This document shows positions 22,907 to 38,934 of a stretch of DNA of 64,000 bases, in pieces. This DNA comes from Sisyra terminalis (lineage: Eukaryota > Arthropoda > Insecta > Neuroptera > Sisyridae), in assembly GCA_958496175.1 (NCBI GenBank), contig OY292278.1, forward strand, positions 41,168,001 through 41,232,000. Reading direction: 5' to 3'. Position 1 is the first letter of the stretch, and the number at the start of each line of letters is the position of its first letter. The notes under the pieces are model-generated. The model did not search any database. It saw only the letters and a program-made list of their open reading frames with translations, and had not been told where the DNA came from. Position numbers and translations under genes: made by a program.

Positions 22907-25551
22907 GTTGAATAATTGCTAGATAAAAGTTTAAAATTTCAATTAAAATCTACTACGACTTGGTGTTCAACGTTAACCTAACGAATGGCGACAATGACCG
23001 CGTTTATTTTGATTCGATAAAATTTTCAGGTTTAAAATTAGACATGCGCATAGTTGTTCCTTTTTTTCTTTTTCAAATTTGAATTATTAACATCAAATAA
23101 TAGTTAGTAGTTAATTCTTTTTAGTTTTTATTGATTTAAATCAATAATAATAAATGTTATGACCATTTTAACAATTTTCCATAGATTAATCTTTCTAAAA
23201 TGTGAAGAACTTGACAAACTATTATTCTTTAAATATAATAAAGCACCCTTATAGACATTCATATAAGTTTTTTTTCTCTGCCCTAAATATTTATATTATC
23301 ATTAAAACAATGTTAATATGTATTTAAATTATGTTGGCTTCTTTATCTTTAACAAATATACAATAAAAAGTGAACAAGTTTTAAAATTTTGTTTTGAGAA
23401 GTCTCGTTTTGCTATGATCGCTATTACCGTATAAACTTTGTACTCTTTTTACCAGCCAGAGTAATATTATATAAAATTGTAGATGTAAGGAGTGATAAGG
23501 TGTAGATGTGTAGATTATAATTATTGAATCATATTAATATCTTTATAGAATAATAAATAAATAGTACCTTGAAAATCATTACCTCACTATGTCCCAAACT
23601 TGAGATTAGCACCTTTTGACCAAAAACCTTTTGAGTTTGGAATAAAAAGTAAAGGATATGTTTTAAAATATATTTTTTATCTGTCCTATAAAATAAAATC
23701 ATTCCCTCACCCCTTTACTAACAGTCACAATATGAACGCATCTGTAATAATTTATAAAAGCTCTCATCGATTTTTGATAGTAAGCAATATTATCAATTAT
23801 TTCACATATTTAAGTCAACTTACACCTGTTAGAGTATCGGTCTCAAAATAAAAATATGAAAATTGTTTCAAGATTTCACATTGAAAAAAATTGAGGTTTT
23901 TGTTATAAATCTTAATAATAATTGCAAAGTAAAGTAGGTTGTCGGAGGTAGCAAACTTACACAAAAATTCAGAAGTAACAATAGTTTATATATCAAGATT
24001 TTTTTAGTTATCATAATTATCGTCATTCCCATAATTTCAAATTGAAACGAGGGAATGACGATATATGAGGAAATGGCTTTTAAATTAGTTGAACTTCTGT
24101 TTATTTCTTTGCTTATTTAATTCTTAAATTCACCGGGTTTTTTTTGTTTAAAAGATGAGAACTTCATTCATATTGACTTTAGTGAAAATTATTGTTGTAA
24201 GTACAATGCAGAGATACAAATAGTTCATTTTAGCGGTGCAGGACATCAAATAATACTTTATAGAGAAGTATTGTATTAACGTGACAATAATATTGTTAGG
24301 ACCCAAACTTTTTGCTCTCTATTAAATAATAAGAGACACGATTCAATGACGGTATGGCCTATGTAAAAACCATTGCCTCACTTTCAAAATTAATCTCTCT
24401 CTCTCCTCCTACACCTGTTCCCATATGATTGTGGGGTCGGGTTTTCTGGTTCTGCCTCGCCACACCATCCTGTCATGGACCTCATCCTCGGAGACCCCGC
24501 ACGACCGCATGTCCTTCTGTACTTTCAAAATTAATACCATCCTTATTATTTGCCTAAAATTAGTTTATTCTGGGGATCACTATATTGGTAAAATCTAATT
24601 ACACAAATACTACAAAATTAACAAGCAAAAATCAAATTTTTAAAACAATTTTTCTATCAATTTTGAAATTTGATGAGAATCACCCGAATCCTATTACCTA
24701 TTACATAGATATACAAAAGGTTGCCAGACATAACAATTGATATGATTAAGCCTTTTAAAGTTCTGTAATACATATTTAAGATTCGCCATGGTTGATGGAA
24801 TTTAACTTTTCCATACAATTCGATTATACGTAACGTTTAAGTGTTTAAACGGTTTAAAACATTTAAACGTATATAATTGTTTTATGGCCGTGTGTTGCCT
24901 GTTAAAAAGGGTAGTTAAAGGGATTTTAAATGTTCCACAAACCTATTAGAAATCGTTTAAAGTTATTAGAGACATTTTGGAATCTTAACATTTAAAATTA
25001 CTTTATAGAACTTTAAGATGTTTTTTTTTCACAGGATTCTCGATTCCCAAATCTGCATGCAATATATAACCATGTAAGATATTCAAATCGTATATTTTTT
25101 AATTATTTTCCTTACTTCCTGAAAATATCAGCGAATATAAAGTATTAATAACTAAATTCGTTTTACTTTAAACATTTCGTAGGCACTGTTTTTTTTTAAA
25201 TTTATAATTTTTTAAATATGTTTATCTTCTCCATCACCAGGTGGACATTGTTGTCGTGTCAATTCGTTCGTGTTCGTGCAATTAATTTTAAATCAGTGTG
25301 AAGTGAGCGGCAAGTGGTGCAATCGCATTTTGGCTCCATAAAGCCCCGGACGAGGCATTGCGAGAGTTCATATGTGTTGAATATCTACAACATGTTATTG
25401 AGTTTAACCACGTTTTTATCAAAAAATTCATGTCAATTATATTCGATACGAAGGAAAATAAATATACTGAACTGTCTACCGTCTTGATTAAGTGTTAACG
25501 TAGTGATCAATTATATAAAATTAACAATTAAACATATAGTGCAATTACATC
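22907..25551. other. Intergenic gap, SUB1 to IFRD1
   Basis: This 2.6 kb head-to-head gap is AT-rich except for the LINE tail at 24395-24520. The IFRD1 5' untranslated region probably starts around 25250, where the sequence becomes less AT-rich. No further gene is seen. Confidence 0.5.
24380..24535 (-). mobile_element. 5'-truncated non-LTR retrotransposon tail with 15 bp target duplication
   Basis: The 15 bp sequence ACTTTCAAAATTAAT stands at 24380-24394 and again at 24521-24535. Between them is a GC-rich 126 bp insert. On the minus strand it reads as an open frame ending in a stop: GVSEDEVHDRMVWRGRTRK, then KPDPTIIWEQV. This is the form of the extreme C-terminus of a LINE reverse transcriptase protein. 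After the stop comes a short tail of GGA and GA repeats, as in RTE-like elements with non-poly(A) 3' tails. Everything 5' of this piece is absent, the usual outcome of aborted target-primed reverse transcription. The clade name is uncertain. Confidence 0.8.
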
Positions 25552-28500
25552 ATGCCTAAGGGAAAACGGAAAGGAAAGTTTGGTAAGCACGTGCGCCCAT
25601 TTGCAATTTTCTATTTAAAAATAGCCAATTTACACGATAATGCATCGTCAATTTGCTTGGATGCAGTCTTGAATGTTTGACCCTGATAGAATTAGAAATA
25701 AACATCATGTCCATCTTGGTGATTACCTTGATTAATTTCCTGGTTTTCAATGTTAACATATGGGACAGTTGACAGTAGATCTACTAAAGATATTAATCCA
25801 AATTTTAATTCTTTACACTAAGTGATTCCTTTTTATGTTTATTGGATTTTAAATAGACAAGGGTCGTGCTGAGTCATCGATGCTATCATCGGATGAAGAT
25901 TCCGTGAATGACAATGCCAGCGTTATCAGTTATCAGTCGGAGAATCGGAGTGTTCTGGAAGATGATGGAGGAGAAGAGGAAGTGAATACCCAAAATGAGA
26001 TCTTTGAGGAGAAATTAGTCGAAGCGATCGATGGTTTGGTCCAAAAGTCAGCCCCTGCCCGTACCAATTGTTTTGACGCGATTTGTACAGCTTTTATTAA
26101 GAAATTTGTCCCTGATTTTGTTGTAGATAGGTAAGTACTTAGTGACATTGGCAAACAAATATATATTAATTTAATTAATTATAACGTATTGGCTTTTCTC
26201 ATCTAATCGTAACCTTCAAGACGTTCGAAAATATTCTACAATTGATCTCTGCAAATCAATTCTTCAAAGTTACCCCAATACCCCAAAATTACAATAAAAT
26301 TTAAACATTATCTTTTCTTCAAAAATGCATTACTTTCCTAGAGTGACTTTTACTTTTTGATCAAAAAAAAAAATATTTATTTTAAAAATTGCACAATTTT
26401 TTTATTTATTTTGAGATATTACGCAATCATCTCTAATTACGTTTTGCTAAAATTACTCCGTATGAATAATTAAAGTCTATATAAAGGAAAGTCACGTTTT
26501 TTTTAAACTTAGTTACAATATGGAAAAGTTTTAAGAATGTTTGAGATTTAAAAAAAAAACTAATTTGAATCAAAACTAGTTTTGAAGTTAATTTTTTTTT
26601 TTTGATTTAGAATTAATTAGCATTTTCACTTATCTGACACGTGGCGAAATTTATTCTCATTTTTTATCTATCTAAAATATTTTATGTAATGTGGCAATTA
26701 ATCATAATCTACTTAGTACGGTTTAACATTATTTATTTGTATGTTCCATAAAAGTAAATGACCAGACATAGCATTAAAAACATCATTTGATTAATATTAT
26801 CTTATTAGTTTATGAATGCTGATTAATTTATTGAAATGATGTTTTAATGTTGCCAAACAATTGGTTTTTAATTGATAATGAGTTTAATTCATATATTTGT
26901 TGATAAAACATTACCCGACTTAAAAGTTGTTACTATTAAAAAGGAAGCATAACTCATAGATCACAAATGAGTGGCGTATATTTTTCTTCAGTGTTGTTTT
27001 TGAAATATTTGTGATTCTTTTGAAAGGTATTTTTATTGCCAAATTTTGTTTATATATTGTCAAAGTACTATTGACCGTAACTTTGATATATTAACTAAGG
27101 ACCATTTAAAGCAACATTTATATCATCAAGAAAGTTCAGCCAAAATTACAGTCAAAGATCTTTTGGGAATTTGTAAACATATTTTTGTAATTACGATTAC
27201 TTTACCTTTAAGAAGACAATATTGAGAAAAATCCTTCACTAACTTTTTGTAAATTTTCTTACGTTTTTCCTAGTACGTCTTTATCATGTTGGACTTAAAT
27301 GTAAAGTTTATACAATTTTTTTAGTAAGATTGAAACCAGTGTAAACTAATAGTTCCCAACTCTATCCCCATAGGAACTATTGGTGCTTGTAGATGATTTT
27401 ACATATGCCCCGTAGCGATAAAATTCGATAGAACTTTTTGATATTTTAATAAAGGAAAGATCCAGCGTCTGCTAAAGGAATTTAGGATTTGAAGAATACA
27501 AGTAGCTCCTCAAGAATAATTTATTCCGGCATTTTAAAGATGTTGTTACGTAACCTGGCAACAAGAAAACTTATAAATGAAAAATATCCAACGCTAGGTC
27601 CAGAGAAAACGTGATGATTCAGATAAGGAAAAATTAATTAAAACGACTTAATCTTGGCTGAAAAGCCCATGGGGCTCAATACTGAACAGTCGAACGTCTC
27701 GTAAGAAAAAAAAAGGACTAAGCCCCCGCGATATCCTATTTGGCTATCTCTATCCAAAGATGGCATCACTTACACCACTCGGGACCCGGTTACAACGGCT
27801 GACCCAAAGGCAAGAATGACCCAAAAGCTACCCAACCAAAACATGTCGCCAATGGGCCAACAATTCAACATGGTAGGCTAGGATATCCATTCCAGAGTTA
27901 TTCCTTCAAACATCCCCTAGACTTTAAAGCGATTAATAAATAACGTCAAGGGAAACTGGGCATTACTGGGGTTCTATGATTATTAACAGTTCCCACCATT
28001 AAATTTATTTTGAGAAATATATTTTGTCCGTTTGATTGATATTCCTGAGAATCTCCTCTTGGTCTCGTTTTCGAAACAAGATTAAGACTTAATCCGTAAC
28101 CCCAAAGAGAGTATAACCAATGATATAGAATTTGATTTTAAAATCGATTTTTATGGCTAAACATAAGTTTCCTATCCTAATGGATTTAGCCACGTATAAG
28201 CTGAAATAGAAAATACCCCTCCCCCTCGAAAGAAAATATTAGTTGAGAATCTTCTTAAGTTTTCTAACTTCAACATTATGTTTTTTTTATTAAACTGGGA
28301 TTTCCAGGATGAGGTTTGTTGAGCCTCAACACTTCAACTTCGATACTTATTGTGTTTCCTGGGTCCCTATTTCACCTGGTTAAGGCCAAATAGCTGGATG
28401 AACCTCATCCGCGTCAGTAACCGGTGCACTAGGTGTTTTCCGACTATTTCAGCTCCAAGGCTTGATGTCCCCAGTTCTACGGTTCTTTATTCAGAGTAGT

Positions 28501-31500
28501 TTCAGAAGCGGTTTCATCTTCTGGCAGAATCTGCATCTTAGATCACCCTCATGTATTCCCATTGGATCATGTATCCTTTTCTCAGTCCGCAATGGTCGGT
28601 TATTAGACCCGTTACCACTTTGAATTGCTTTCTTGTAAGACCAAGAGTATTTTAGTAGTTAGGTTCCGGGATGGTTTTCCGATAATCTTTTTACTGTATT
28701 GTTGACCGTTGTTGCCTCAAAATTTCGTAGTGGTTCTTATAAATCTACTCCAATGGTATTTCTTTAATCTTCCAGATCAATTTGGAGCTGATCTATGGTT
28801 TTTCTAGTGCTTTTAATACGGCCTGGCTATCGATGAATATTTGAATCGTGGTAGCACCTCCTAGCGTTTTTGTTATGTTATTATTTTTCCTAGTCTCCCC
28901 CTGACCACAATTGTTCATATCCAGACCGCAACTTCTCTGATTTAATTTAAATACTTCTCAAAATATTACTTTAACGACCTTTAAGGTCATTTAAATATTC
29001 CCAAAGTATACAATAGATAATCCAAAATTGGAAAAATCATCAGTCCAGTGCAAAACACTAAAAGTAGTTTTTATTTGGGTAGAGCTATTTATATGCAGCC
29101 ATCGTTGATGACTCATCAGCTATTAATTCTTTAAATCGTGCCAATGAATCACCCATTCTTATTAAAAGTTGGGACACAAGTATTGTTATTAAAAGGACAG
29201 AAATTGAGAACTATTAAAAATATTGTTTATACAAAAAAAAACTTTCAATCTTAACAACAAAAAGCTTTGTTATGTATAACTTGGAAGCTCTGCTTTCTGC
29301 TCACTTCGCTCGTCAATCAAAGCATTTACTAAGCGAAATTATTAGATGTTATCTTGGAAATACTTAATTCAAATATTTGTTTATTTATGAAAATTAAGTA
29401 GAACCAAATGTGGAAAATTTTATTTTGGTAGAAGACGCATTAGGTGTATTTGGGTATTTAATTATTTATTACTTTCGAATCGCTGGAACAAAAGCAAGAG
29501 TAAATGTTTAGATAACAGCTATTTTTATGACAACATATTTTAATTATAAAAAATATTGCCTACACAATATATTCTGCTGACGAGGATATAAACCGCTTAT
29601 TTTGAAAGTAGTTTAAGTTCATTACAAGGACAATTCAAACGATAAATTTTGTATTTGTAACTAGGCCAGATTATGTTGATATTTTATTTATTAAATTTTT
29701 GCTTTCATATTAAATTTAAACGTGAGCTCTTGAAGTGCATTTGTACCACTTTCAAAATAAACGATTCTAACAGGAGGTAGTTACTTAATAAAAAAATATT
29801 CCAAATATTCGATAGAGAAATATAAAAATATTTTTTCATTTTGATCCATCTATTGTTACCGAAAATGTGGGCTATAATTGCAGTAGACGATTTTATAATG
29901 TAATTTATTCAGAAAAAGCAAAACAAACCTTGACAGTGTACCTAATAATGAATCGATTTACATTTTAATTTGTTTAAAAACGGCTAAAGCCAGGTCGTTT
30001 TTCTTTTTAAATAATTTGCCTATGTGCTGTGTAAAGACTGATAAGAATTTCACTGTCAATGATAACTTCAAAATAAGTATTTTGGAGATAAGATAATTAA
30101 CAAGAAAAAAAATAGTGTCATTGAAAGGTCAAATGTCTTAGTTGGTATTTTTATTGGAATTCAAAGAAACATGCAGTAGATAACCTTGGGAATCAAAAAG
30201 AAAGTCTACTAAACTATTGTATAAGACCTTGAGTGTGTTTAAAACTATGGGAGTTGATTGTAATTGAATATCTTCCACAGACGTCTAACACTATGCGATT
30301 CAATCGAAAGGGGATTACGTAAAGGTCGTGGTTCGGAACAATCAAGTGCCGCCAAATTAGCCCCACTTTTATGTGTTCAATTGGGAAACGGTGTCGGAAC
30401 CGAAGACGCTTGTAACATCTTACGTCCAGCGCTAAGTCTCACTGCCAACGATAACGCTATATCGCCACTAGTTCGGGCAAAATGCTGTACATCCCTTGGT
30501 CTTGTCATGTTTTTGTCGGGTGGCGAAATCGGTGATATCCTTCTAGTCATGAAGGAGTTGGAAGTGTTGTTTAGTCGCAGCTACTTACGTGGAGATGGTA
30601 CTGCACCAAGTCCTGATCCTGAAGTGGGCGTTCTACATGCAGCGGCCTTATCTGCCTGGAGTTTATTACTGACATTAATTTCACCCTCTGACGTTTACAC
30701 TTTTATGGAATCCACATCCTTTGCACCGTAAGTTTTACAATCTGATTAAAAATTTTTACCTTATTAAGTGTTCTCTTTGTTGAAGATCTTTGGAACAGTT
30801 GTCGCAAATGTTGTTATCGCCCCATTTGGATGTACGTTTGAATGCTGGAGAGGCTCTAGCCTTGGCTTATGAATTAGGACGAGACTATAACGAAGATTTT
30901 GCTGAAGAATTTGCAGTACCTTTAGTAGATACGTTACGACAATTGGCAACCGACTCGCATAAATATCGAGCGAAAAAAGATCGCAAGCAACAACGAGCAA
31001 CGTTTAGGTACAGTTTTTATTTTCCTATAATATTATAACTATTGGTCCTTGTTAATCTTCAGATCAATACCATATTCTTATATGCGCCTGCCAAGTTCCA
31101 TATGTGCATTTTTTTCATTTTATTATTTAAAATTTAGTAATAAAGGGTAATTATATGTTCAAATAGCTTGTAATTGTTTTTAATACAACATGTATAGACT
31201 AAATATTTTAGAAATTGAATTAAAATGTTGAATTTATTTCCTTTTGTTTATTAAATAATATGTTTTTTGCTGTTACTGCTCCAAAACCTTATGAAAATTA
31301 CATATGGGATTTGTGAAGTGTAGCGACTTTTTGTAATTAGATATGCAAATTTGGTTTATTAATACCAATATTTTCATGAGAAAACTAACTTGCATACATT
31401 TGTGAAAGCTTTTTTAGGGATGAAATTGTTAAAACAAATTGACGAGTTGTTAAAGACCAATAGTTGATACAATTTTTAAATATTATAATTATTGTTTATT

Positions 31501-32850
31501 TTAATTTTATTGTAGAGATGTACTTCATTGGATTGAAGAATATGAACCTTGTATGGAACAAGTCCGATTAGGAGGACGTGAAACATTGATTTTAGACAGC
31601 TGGGTTCGTCGTCGGCAGTACGACGCCCTATGTGGAGCCTTAGGTTCAGGACTTCATATGCATTTGACTAATAATGAATTACTACGAGATATTTTTGCGA
31701 TGGGTGCTAAACCACTAACAACTGATGCTGCAATTACAGTTACCAAACAATCGAAACTCGAACGTGTAAGTATTATCAAATGCATTTGTAATGAGTACTA
31801 CTAACGTAAAATTGGGAACCAGTTATACCAGTGTCTCTAATGGCTGGAGGTTATTTTATTACATACATCATTCAATTTTAACTATTAAAATTGTAATTTT
31901 ATTCCGTAGAATCGTACCTTCGTTTCTATTTTTAGAGTACACTACGATTCCTTCGGCGCCACGATTTAACGACGAATTCTCATAGATATCGACGAAATAA
32001 AACGAAAATGAAGAATAAAAATTTTCGATATCTCGCTTAGTTTACAAGATATCGATACTTAAAAATTGTTTTTTTTTCTTCATTTTTTAGACAAATTTCT
32101 CAAGATTTTCATGAAAAAAAGGAAAATGCTTACCAACTTTTTTGTGCTAAAAATTATAAAAAAGGGGTCCAGGAGCGAAGCTCCCAATAAAAAAGAAAGT
32201 TGAGATGTTTATTTAATAAGGGTTTGACTAACTCGCGAATTAAACTAAAATCGAAGTCGCAATATTGCGAGATATGGGCGACGCTCCCCAACCCTCACCG
32301 GGACTCCTCTGGACCCCTTGTTTATCATTTTTTTCTTTTAACATAAAAAATTGGTAAAGCTAGGGTTGCAAGCATTTCCCTTCTCTTTTCATGAAAATTC
32401 TGGGAAATCGTCTAAAAAAGTTAAAAATATGGAAAAATTGTATTCTCCATTATTGTTTTATGTCATCCAGATCTATAAGAATCCATCATTCAATCATAGC
32501 ACCGGAAGAATCGTACTCTTGCCAATTTTTGTAGCGTAAGGAGTAATTTATTTTTAGTGAAAGATTTTAATGTAATTAAAAGTTAGGTTTAAAATAAATT
32601 CAATGAAAATAGACATTTGGATTTCTAACTAACAGTATTGAATAGTTTTTGGATATGCTTCAAAGTTTTGAAAGAAATAACATAGACTTTACAAATATGG
32701 AGATAGGCTGATTTAAATAAACATTAAAATTTTATAACAATAACATATTATTTTTTCTTTCAGCATTTGGTTAATGCAGCTGCATTTAAAGCAAGGACAA
32801 TAACACGAGGCAAGAATCGCGACAAACGCTCCGCCGTTGTTTCTTATTAA
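25552..32850 (+). CDS. IFRD1: Interferon-related developmental regulator, 6 exons, 436 aa
   Basis: Exons are 25552-25582, 25857-26130, 30281-30727, 30786-31007, 31516-31765 and 32764-32850, all in phase. The protein starts MPKGKRKGKFG and has an acidic Ser-rich stretch (SSDEDSVNDNASVIS). A helical, ARM-like repeat body runs from about 60 to 340 and includes RLTLCDSIERGLRKG and the conserved HKYRAKKDRKQQRATFRDV. The IFRD C-terminal segment follows (WVRRRQYDALCGALGSGLHMH), ending in a basic tail (KNRDKRSAVVSY). IFRD1/2 proteins are transcriptional co-regulators and have been linked to ribosome inactivation; the exact role in insects is not shown here. The length fits (human about 450). Intron 2 is 4.15 kb and contains retrotransposon debris. 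The first AATAAA is only 9 bases after the stop (32859-32864). Confidence 0.96.
26131..30280. other. IFRD1 intron 2, long and repeat-bearing
   Basis: No exon is recognised in this intron. A GC-richer patch at about 27640-28000 (with AGCCCCCGCGATATCC and ACTCGGGACCCGG) looks like a decayed interspersed repeat but could not be assigned. The next patch, 28310-28930, is a retrotransposon fragment listed separately. The remainder is AT-rich. Confidence 0.5.
28310..28930 (-). mobile_element. Decayed non-LTR retrotransposon fragment (RNase H and C-terminal part)
   Basis: On the minus strand broken frames give TTIQIFIDSQAVLKALEKP near 28800-28855, the DSQA motif of an RNase H domain. Further on come TRKQFKVVTGLITDHCGLRK and, near 28519-28550, GDLRCRFCQKMK, the Cys-rich segment that follows RNase H in Jockey/R1-like insect elements. 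Stops and frameshifts are frequent, so it is a dead copy. It lies antisense within IFRD1 intron 2. Boundaries are approximate and no target duplication was found. Confidence 0.7.
31008..31515. other. IFRD1 intron 4
   Basis: A 508 bp AT-rich intron. Nothing recognised. Confidence 0.6.
32162..32319. repeat. Small inverted-repeat element in IFRD1 intron 5
   Basis: The stretch starts with AAGGGGTCCAGGAG and ends with CTCCTCTGGACCCCTT, which are inverted relative to each other apart from a short AG insertion. Inside the left end is a hairpin, GGAGCGAAGCTCC. The stretch is more GC-rich than the surrounding intron. No target duplication could be identified. It also contains TCGCGAATTAAA, shared with the repeats at 9880 and 52868. 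The rest of the intron (31766-32763) is AT-rich with nothing recognised. Confidence 0.5.
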
Positions 32851-34047
32851 CTTACAAAAATAAATATTTATTCTTAATATAAATAACGTGAAATCAAAAA
32901 TTTCACTATTAAAATAGAGATATTATTTTCCTTATTTTCATTTTCGAACTATGGCACAAAAATGTTTTTTTTTTATAAGTTTGTATGTGTTTAGTTCATT
33001 TTTCAAAATCATTTTTAAGTTGATTTCCTTACAGCGGCCTGTTATTTTTCCTTTTTTTTTAAAAAACCTTATTTATTTTGTTAGTATACTACAACTATAT
33101 GCTATGATTACCTGTGCCGCTAAATTTTGAACAAATTCAAACTTATTTTTATATTTTTATCCAAACATTGTAAAATGTTGCCTACAATTTATCCTTTATA
33201 TTAGTGATATATTTTGCGGAAATTTAAAATATTTTATTTGGTATCAAAATAAAAATTCTGAATTCAAATAATTGAAAATTTATGCCAATTAAATTTAAGC
33301 TATTTTGTTGAGATCATAAAGAGATAAACTGTATACAATTTTAACTGTACATTTTCTTTTCTTTTTTCTTTTTGTGTAAATTGAACGCTTTGTACAATTA
33401 GTCATTATATAGAAAATTATCTTATATTTGCCTATTGTAAAAAGTTTTTCATCCGCTAATTTTTTTGTTGTGTTTATATTTAACCATTTTGGATCCTCAA
33501 TAATTTTATTTAAGCTTAAATTTTAAGTTATTTGTTTAGACTTTTTATTGTTATTGTATATAAAATAATCTAAGAAGCAAAGAAAATACAAATAAGGTTG
33601 AAGAGGAATGAAATGCGTTTTTCAAAACTTTCTTCCATTCATTGACCATTTCCTAACCACTGTTTTAAAACTATGTCATTATTGTTTAAGATTTTAGCGT
33701 CAAAAGCAATACAAAGCAACGAAAAGATGTGATTAGTTTGGAACAATAAATAAATAACTTATAAATAAAATAAAAGTTAGGAAAAGCAGAACTAGATAAG
33801 TGTTTAACTAATCATTTATAGTGATATTTCAGAAAAACTTAATCTAATCTAATCTCTCTTTGGTAGTTATATTAATAGTAGTAATGACTAAATGCCACGT
33901 CTTTTCTTTGAAACTTTATGGTGTTTACATCAATTTGTCCATATTAAAAATACATTGATCTGTTTTTATTTCGTGCCTAAAGAAGTTTTAACTTCAAAAG
34001 AAAGGAGTGTTGTAAATAATTGTAAATGATTTATTTAAAGATTTTAT
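32851..34047. other. Convergent gap, IFRD1 to slalom
   Basis: AT-rich 1.2 kb containing both 3' untranslated regions, with several AATAAA copies on both strands. No gene or repeat is recognised. Confidence 0.5.
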
Positions 34048-35352
34048 TTAAACTTTGGCTACATTTGGAGATTGTCGCTTCTGTTTACAATATTGTCTTA
34101 AAAAAATTGATCCAAATACAATTGCTACACCAAAAATTGCTGTATAGCTTAAATAATGTTTATACAATAGATACGATAAAAGAACTGCTAAAAATTGTCG
34201 TATCGTCATTATCAAAGCAAAAACAACTGGACCAAATGATGAAATTGTGAAGAAAATCAAAAGTTGACCGGCAGCCGAACAAATTGAGAGCATTATACAG
34301 TCCGTGAAGAAATTGTGAACTTCATACATGAAAGTTAATGCTGGCATTAGCTGGCTTTGTTGCATTAACGACGTTAGTGTGAACACACAAGAAAACAAAT
34401 TGACTCCAAACATCATTTGGACCGAAGTCATTTGATATTTCCGAAAGAGAGCATCTTGCCAATTTGATGTAAAACTATCCAATACAATATATAAAAGTAG
34501 TAAGAGAGCTCCAGAGAATGTAGTCACCTTATTGGATTTGGCCGATTCGGGCGACTCCAGCATAAAAATCATAATTCCAACCGACATTGAAACCATGGTT
34601 AAATACTCATGCTGTGAATACTTTTGTCCAGAGACAAATCGTCCCATTATCATAACAGGAATTACTTTGGAAGCCTTGGCCAAAACTTGCGTGGGAAAAC
34701 TGATGAATTTCAACGCTTCGTACTGGCACCATGAACTCATTATATTAGAAAACGAGCAATAAATATATTTATAATAAGGCATTTTATGCGACGTTTGTTG
34801 CGTAACTAACAAATAAATTCCAGCCAAAAATAACGCCAGTATTCGATTAAAGAAAACCAAAAACTGCGAATCGGTAAACTGACGTGGATTTCCCTGCGAA
34901 TCTATATAACTCCTTGTCATTATTTTCTCTTGCAAAACACCCCATGTCAAATAAAACAACTGTAATCCTCCAGCACATAGTAGTAACAAAAGATTTCTAT
35001 GCAGCGTTAATCTGGAGATTATAGACGTTTCCGATGGTTTCTTTTCTGGACGACATTCGTCGTCTATGTCTGCCGGATGGCCTAAACATTTACGAGTCAA
35101 ATTCGTGACGATATTAAATCGATATTGCACAAGTTTGTCTTCTAAATATTCGGTGTATTGTACATACTTGTAAACCAATAATCCCGGTACGAATACTGTG
35201 CTGTAGGTAACAATGTTCAACAATAGTCGAATCAACCAATCAAAATCGGATTTTACGTCTTTGGTGATGGAAACCAGGTAAAGGCTGATTCCATAAATTA
35301 ATCCAGAGGATATAAGTAGAAGACATAGAATTTCTATGTCTGATCGATTCAT
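34048..35352 (-). CDS. slalom: Adenosine 3'-phospho 5'-phosphosulfate transporter 1 (slalom), 434 aa, single exon
   Basis: One open frame encodes a very hydrophobic protein with about ten membrane segments. The nucleotide-sugar-transporter family SLC35B fold is evident. Hallmarks of SLC35B2/PAPST1 include LTWGVLQEKIMTRSY, FVFFNR-like VFFNRILALFLAG, FPTQVLAKASKVIPVMIMG, and the late repeat FALIMTIRQFLAVLLSYLLY. The protein moves the sulfate donor PAPS into the Golgi lumen for sulfation of glycans and proteins. I chose the ATG of MNRSDIEIL at 35352; an in-frame ATG six codons upstream (35370) could also be used. The coding region is intronless, like LIG4 in this window. It is head-to-head with the vilse gene, about 0.6 kb away. 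Confidence 0.95.
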   Translation of the reverse strand: MNRSDIEILCLLLISSGLIYGISLYLVSITKDVKSDFDWLIRLLLNIVTYSTVFVPGLLVYKYVQYTEYLEDKLVQYRFNIVTNLTRKCLGHPADIDDECRPEKKPSETSIISRLTLHRNLLLLLCAGGLQLFYLTWGVLQEKIMTRSYIDSQGNPRQFTDSQFLVFFNRILALFLAGIYLLVTQQTSHKMPYYKYIYCSFSNIMSSWCQYEALKFISFPTQVLAKASKVIPVMIMGRFVSGQKYSQHEYLTMVSMSVGIMIFMLESPESAKSNKVTTFSGALLLLLYIVLDSFTSNWQDALFRKYQMTSVQMMFGVNLFSCVFTLTSLMQQSQLMPALTFMYEVHNFFTDCIMLSICSAAGQLLIFFTISSFGPVVFALIMTIRQFLAVLLSYLLYKHYLSYTAIFGVAIVFGSIFLRQYCKQKRQSPNVAKV

Positions 35353-35976
35353 TTTTATCAAATAAAACATGAAGTGCTAATCGACGTGGAACTTATCATG
35401 TTACTTATTCCACTTTTTTAACATATCTTTAAAAAAACGTATACAATAGTTTAAATATTTAATGTATTAATTATCTTACTTCTATAGTTTATGTGTATAT
35501 AACTTATCATTTCTAAGAATTTATTAAAAATATTTTAAATAACCATATAATTGACAATGTTCTCGGAAATATCCGAATCCGATTACGGTGAAAATCGAAT
35601 GGAATTTCAGGATATGATCCACTTAGATGCGATTAGGATCATAGTTTTTTCTCTTATCACTATGAAATGCAGCATCGGTAATGTATTTGATGATATGGTT
35701 AAAATAATCTTAGGAATCATGCAATTAGATCGCAACAAATCGCGGATTAAGAGACATCTGGTGTTAGATTAGAAATTTGTCAGATGAGTTGAAAAAGTTT
35801 CGAAATCTGGAACATTTGGGATTGTCACATTGGTAATTTGTAAATAAACGAAAAGAAGAATATGTTCCCTGGTTGACTGACGAATGTACGAAAAAATGTC
35901 TCCATTAGCAAGGTGACAGTCTGTCGCAAAATAATTCAACAATTAAATCCACAGGATCAACACCAATCGGACGATA
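35353..35976. promoter_or_regulatory. Head-to-head gap, slalom to vilse
   Basis: The 5' regions of both genes lie here. A 71-codon open frame at 35557-35772 on the plus strand (MFSEISESDYGENR and onward) has no recognised similarity and is probably chance. An alternative first exon for the vilse gene, MSPLA, could end at 35912 with donor AAG/GTGACA. Confidence 0.35.

Positions 35977-38934
<2,958 letters not shown>

Noticed and set aside
35557..35772. 71-codon plus-strand frame between slalom and vilse
   Set aside because: No similarity recognised, no splice support, and it lies in a promoter gap. Treated as chance.
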